Source of the DNA: Anaerolineales bacterium
GTDB lineage: Bacteria > Chloroflexota > Anaerolineae > Promineifilales > Promineifilaceae
Length of the DNA: 8,280 bases
Direction: 5' to 3'
Assembly (NCBI GenBank): GCA_020432595.1
Contig: JAGQGA010000216.1
Span: 1-8,280 of the forward strand
Position numbers and translations under genes: made by a program. Shown here piece by piece: positions 6,323-8,280 of the stretch. Each line of letters starts with the position of its first letter. Within the stretch, counting starts at the first letter, position 1. Under the pieces are notes generated by a model. That model had not been told where the DNA came from. It searched no databases and worked only from the letters and a program-made list of their open reading frames with translations.

Positions 6323-7450
6323 ATGAAACAAAAGAAGACCAACTCTCCCTTTTTATTCATAGCCTACATAATAATTCTCATTCTATCTATCAGTTTTGTG
6401 CAAACGGCTGCGTCACAGCAAGTAGCTCGTTCAAATGCTGAACCCTACCTATTCCTACAATCATGGGGTAAAGAAATAGGTGATTTGGGATCGGTGCAAG
6501 ATGTTGCTGTTTATATGAATAGAATCTACGTTGCCGATGGGTATGGTGAAATACAAGTTTTTGATTTGAGCGGCACTCCCCTCTTTTCTTTTGGCATTGA
6601 TAGGAGTGGTCAGGGTCAGTTCAGCCCTCCCAGAGGCATCACCGTCGATAGCCAGGGGAATGTGTTTGTGGCCGATACCGACAACCACCGCATCCAGAAG
6701 TTCAGCAACGATGGCACCTTCCTCACGGCTTGGGGAATCTCTGGGAGTACTCAGGGTCAATTCTATTATCCCGACGGCATCACCGTCGATAGTCAGGGGA
6801 ATGTGTTTGTGGCCGACAGCGGCAACGACCGCATCCAGAAGTTTGCCCTCAAATACCCTGATCCTGATCCCGAGTACGGCCTTGCCTTGAACGGCTCTTT
6901 TGAGGCATCACCTCCTTTTACGCATTGGCATCATGGGGGTGATTTAGATCGCTCGTTGAGCAGTGACACACCCTATGGAAATCAGGCAGTACGCTTGGGA
7001 AAACCTGTCGCGCAAGTTAAGCAGCCTGCTGGCAGTGCTTGGCTACATCAAACCATTTATGTGCGGCCGGAATGGGAACGGCCGATCTTATCCTTCAACT
7101 ACCGCATGTTTGTCAACGACACCATTGACTACTCCGATTTCCGCGTCTGGGTGACAATGTCCAACGGCGGCGTAGTAGCTGAACTACTACGAGACGGCTA
7201 CCGTTCCTGCAACAATACCGCACCCCCCCCTGGCACTGACTTGGGTTGGCGTGCTGCCAGTTACGATTTGAGCGAATTCAAAGGCCAAACCGTTCGTATT
7301 CGCTTTGAAAACCGCAATATCCATCACAACAAATCTTGGGGCATCTGGACATATGTTGATAATGTAAGCGTCCTGGATGCTGGCGCATTGCCACCGCTTG
7401 GCTCCGAACGATTCTATTTACCACTTGTGCGGAAACGGTGTGATGGTTAG
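6323..7450 (+). CDS. Secreted NHL-repeat protein with C-terminal beta-sandwich domain
   Basis: The 375-residue product starts with a signal peptide (basic KQKK, hydrophobic core about 9-27, likely cut near residues 28-32). Three NHL-type blades follow: one degenerate (RIYVADGYGEIQVFD, about 58-82) and two canonical ones (GITVDSQGNVFVADTDNHRI at 105-124 and its near-copy at 152-171). These give about half a six-bladed propeller. Residues 184-352 look like a jelly-roll or carbohydrate-binding-like module (LNGSFE, YGNQAVRLG, ILSFNYRM, WRAASYDLSEFKGQTVRIRF, YVDNVSV). The protein ends with FYLPLVRKR. It begins 17 bp after the membrane ATPase stop with no strong ribosome-binding site, so it is probably co-transcribed. 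The propeller and sandwich suggest binding of a glycan or protein outside the cell; no catalytic residues are recognisable. The N-terminal part is paralogous to the next gene. Confidence 0.85.
   Translation: MKQKKTNSPFLFIAYIIILILSISFVQTAASQQVARSNAEPYLFLQSWGKEIGDLGSVQDVAVYMNRIYVADGYGEIQVFDLSGTPLFSFGIDRSGQGQFSPPRGITVDSQGNVFVADTDNHRIQKFSNDGTFLTAWGISGSTQGQFYYPDGITVDSQGNVFVADSGNDRIQKFALKYPDPDPEYGLALNGSFEASPPFTHWHHGGDLDRSLSSDTPYGNQAVRLGKPVAQVKQPAGSAWLHQTIYVRPEWERPILSFNYRMFVNDTIDYSDFRVWVTMSNGGVVAELLRDGYRSCNNTAPPPGTDLGWRAASYDLSEFKGQTVRIRFENRNIHHNKSWGIWTYVDNVSVLDAGALPPLGSERFYLPLVRKRCDG
6635..6819 (+). repeat. NHL-blade DNA repeat, 141-bp period, two copies
   Basis: A segment of about 44 bp beginning GGCATCACCGTCGATAG at 6635 recurs at 6776 with one visible difference in that segment (GCCAGG versus GTCAGG). 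The offset is 141 bp, or 47 codons, the same period as the repeats of the following gene. This points to recent duplication or gene conversion rather than protein-level conservation alone. Confidence 0.75.
7223..7230 (+). repeat. C8 homopolymer inside the secreted NHL gene
   Basis: Eight consecutive C residues encode part of APPPG in the C-terminal domain. A one-base slip would truncate the last 70 or so residues including the YLPLV tail. A C7 tract also occurs in the membrane ATPase gene at 5874-5880. Slippage is possible but untested. Confidence 0.5.
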
Positions 7451-7473
7451 CAAAAACTTTCTGGAGGGAAGTT

Positions 7474-7478
7474 GGAGG
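7474..7478 (+). promoter_or_regulatory. Shine-Dalgarno GGAGG for the second NHL gene
   Basis: GGAGG lies 5 nt before the ATG at 7484 and a second GGAGGG lies at 7463-7468. This is the clearest ribosome-binding site in the window. It fixes the start of the second NHL gene, which sits 33 bp after the stop of the first. Confidence 0.75.
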
Positions 7479-7483
7479 CTACT

Positions 7484-8280
7484 ATGAAAAAGTTACGGTT
7501 TGTCATTCCGTCATTATTCATGCTTCTCCTTGTGCCAATCCTAAATATAACACAGCCAGCTTCATCTCATTTGGCCGCAACACTAGAAGACACAGAACCT
7601 TATGTTTTCTTGCAATCATGGGGTAAGGAAATAGGCGACCTTAACAATGTAACTGACGTTGCCGTGTATAGGGATAGAATCTATGCTCTTGTATCAGAGC
7701 ATCATGAAATACAAGTTTTTGATTTGAGCGGCACACCCAAATTTTCTTTTGGGAACCGTGGGAGTGGCGAAGGTCGGTTCTCTTACCCCGAAGGCATCAC
7801 GGTCGATAGCCAGGGGAATGTTTTTGTAGTCGATACCGACAACCACCGCATTCAGAAGTTCAGCAATGATGGCACCTTCATTACGGCTTGGGGAGGCTAT
7901 GGGAGTGGGGAGGGTCAGTTCTCTTTTCCCCGATGCATCACGGCCGATAGCCAGGGGAATGTTTTTATTGCCGATGCCAGCAATCGCATTCAGAAGTTCA
8001 GCAATGATGGCACCTTCATTACGGCTTGGGGAGGCTATGGGAGTGGGGAGGGTCAGTTCAACCATTCTGAAGGTATTACAGCCGATAGCCAGGGAAATAT
8101 TTTTGTAGCCGATACCTTTAACGACCGCATTCAGAAATTCAGCAATGATGGCACCTTCATTACGGCTTGGGGAGGTTATGGGAGTGACGAGGGTCAGTTC
8201 AACAATCCTACAGGTATCACGGCTGATCGCCAGGGGAATATTTTTGTGGCTGATACCTATAACCACCGCATTCAGAAGTT
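7484..8280 (+). CDS. Secreted NHL-repeat protein (3' partial), paralogue of the preceding gene
   Basis: The frame runs from ATG 7484 to the right edge (265 complete codons), so the C-terminus is not seen. Residues 1-33 are a signal peptide (MKKLR, then the hydrophobic FVIPSLFMLLLVPIL). Residues 39-82 match the upstream NHL gene almost motif for motif (EPY-FLQSWGKEIGDL, EIQVFDLSGTP), which shows the two are paralogues. The first blade is degenerate, with ALVSEHHEIQ in place of the usual VAD-NHRIQ. From residue 83 on come canonical NHL blades (GIT-DSQGN-FVADT-NHRIQKF) joined by FSNDGTFITAWGGYGSGEGQF. Units start at Lys125, Lys171, Lys218 and Lys265 with periods of 46, 47 and 47 residues. The expected fold is a beta-propeller outside the cell, used for binding. 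Whether it also carries the jelly-roll domain lies beyond the window. Confidence 0.88.
   Translation, partial: MKKLRFVIPSLFMLLLVPILNITQPASSHLAATLEDTEPYVFLQSWGKEIGDLNNVTDVAVYRDRIYALVSEHHEIQVFDLSGTPKFSFGNRGSGEGRFSYPEGITVDSQGNVFVVDTDNHRIQKFSNDGTFITAWGGYGSGEGQFSFPRCITADSQGNVFIADASNRIQKFSNDGTFITAWGGYGSGEGQFNHSEGITADSQGNIFVADTFNDRIQKFSNDGTFITAWGGYGSDEGQFNNPTGITADRQGNIFVADTYNHRIQK
7856..8280 (+). repeat. Near-identical tandem NHL repeat units of 138 and 141 bp
   Basis: Units begin at 7856, 7994, 8135 and 8276 (the last cut by the edge). The stretch from AGCAATGATGGCACCTTC through GGGTCAGTTC is identical in the first two units and differs little in the third. The first unit lacks one codon (N-RIQ instead of N-HRIQ). 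DNA-level identity, not only protein similarity, indicates recent unit duplication or homogenisation. Confidence 0.85.

Noticed and set aside
7694..8266. Minus-strand ORF of 190 codons with repeated segments
   Set aside because: It is the antisense reading of the NHL repeat array; the repetition simply mirrors the + strand units, and the + strand has a signal peptide and ribosome-binding site.
7856..8280. CRISPR-like array appearance of the regular repeats
   Set aside because: Periods of 138/141 bp are multiples of three, there are no unique spacers, and the units encode NHL blades in an open frame.

Overview
The window looks like an accessory region of a Chloroflexota (Anaerolineae/Promineifilum-like) chromosome or metagenome contig. 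This placement is inferred from style, not from a marker gene. The clues are a TIR plus AAA-like (AAA_35 type) ATPase architecture with an N-terminal effector-associated-like domain, long T-P repeat linkers (TPTATPT) in an extracytoplasmic protein, secreted NHL-repeat proteins, a C-terminal YLPLV-type tail, and a strongly over-represented AACGGCCGTT palindrome. All protein genes lie on the + strand.

Layout. Positions 1-1550 hold the 3' two thirds of a GC-rich molybdenum hydroxylase large subunit (xanthine dehydrogenase family), an ordinary metabolic gene cut by the window edge. Positions 1551-1989 form a 439-bp non-coding stretch that looks like a junction. It has a short 9-mer repeat array, an orphan ribosome-binding site with a GTG start that reads only 19 codons, a 10-bp inverted repeat, a 40-codon minus-strand protein-like remnant, two hairpins, and a perfect TATAAT box just before the next gene. 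Base composition drops clearly after this junction.

Positions 1990-8280 hold four closely packed genes that could form one operon. (1) A 597-aa protein has an effector-associated-like domain, a TIR domain and an AAA_35-type ATPase. (2) An 841-aa protein overlaps it by ATGA and has the same kind of ATPase at its N-terminus, then one membrane segment, a helical repeat region, a T/P-rich linker, two divergent LysM-like modules and a second P/T-rich tail. (3) A 375-aa secreted protein follows after 17 bp, with three NHL-type blades and a C-terminal beta-sandwich. (4) A paralogous secreted NHL protein follows 33 bp later, with near-identical 138/141-bp repeat units, running off the right edge.

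Working model (inference): the TIR protein is a cytoplasmic NAD-consuming or signalling effector. The membrane ATPase, sharing the same NTPase family and translationally coupled to it, relays a state sensed outside through its LysM/TPR-like region. The secreted NHL propellers are ligands, decoys or surface partners. This combination resembles the NTP-dependent conflict and signalling systems with effector-associated domains, but the exact set of parts is not one I recognise as described. Homology calls are by eye; no searches were run.
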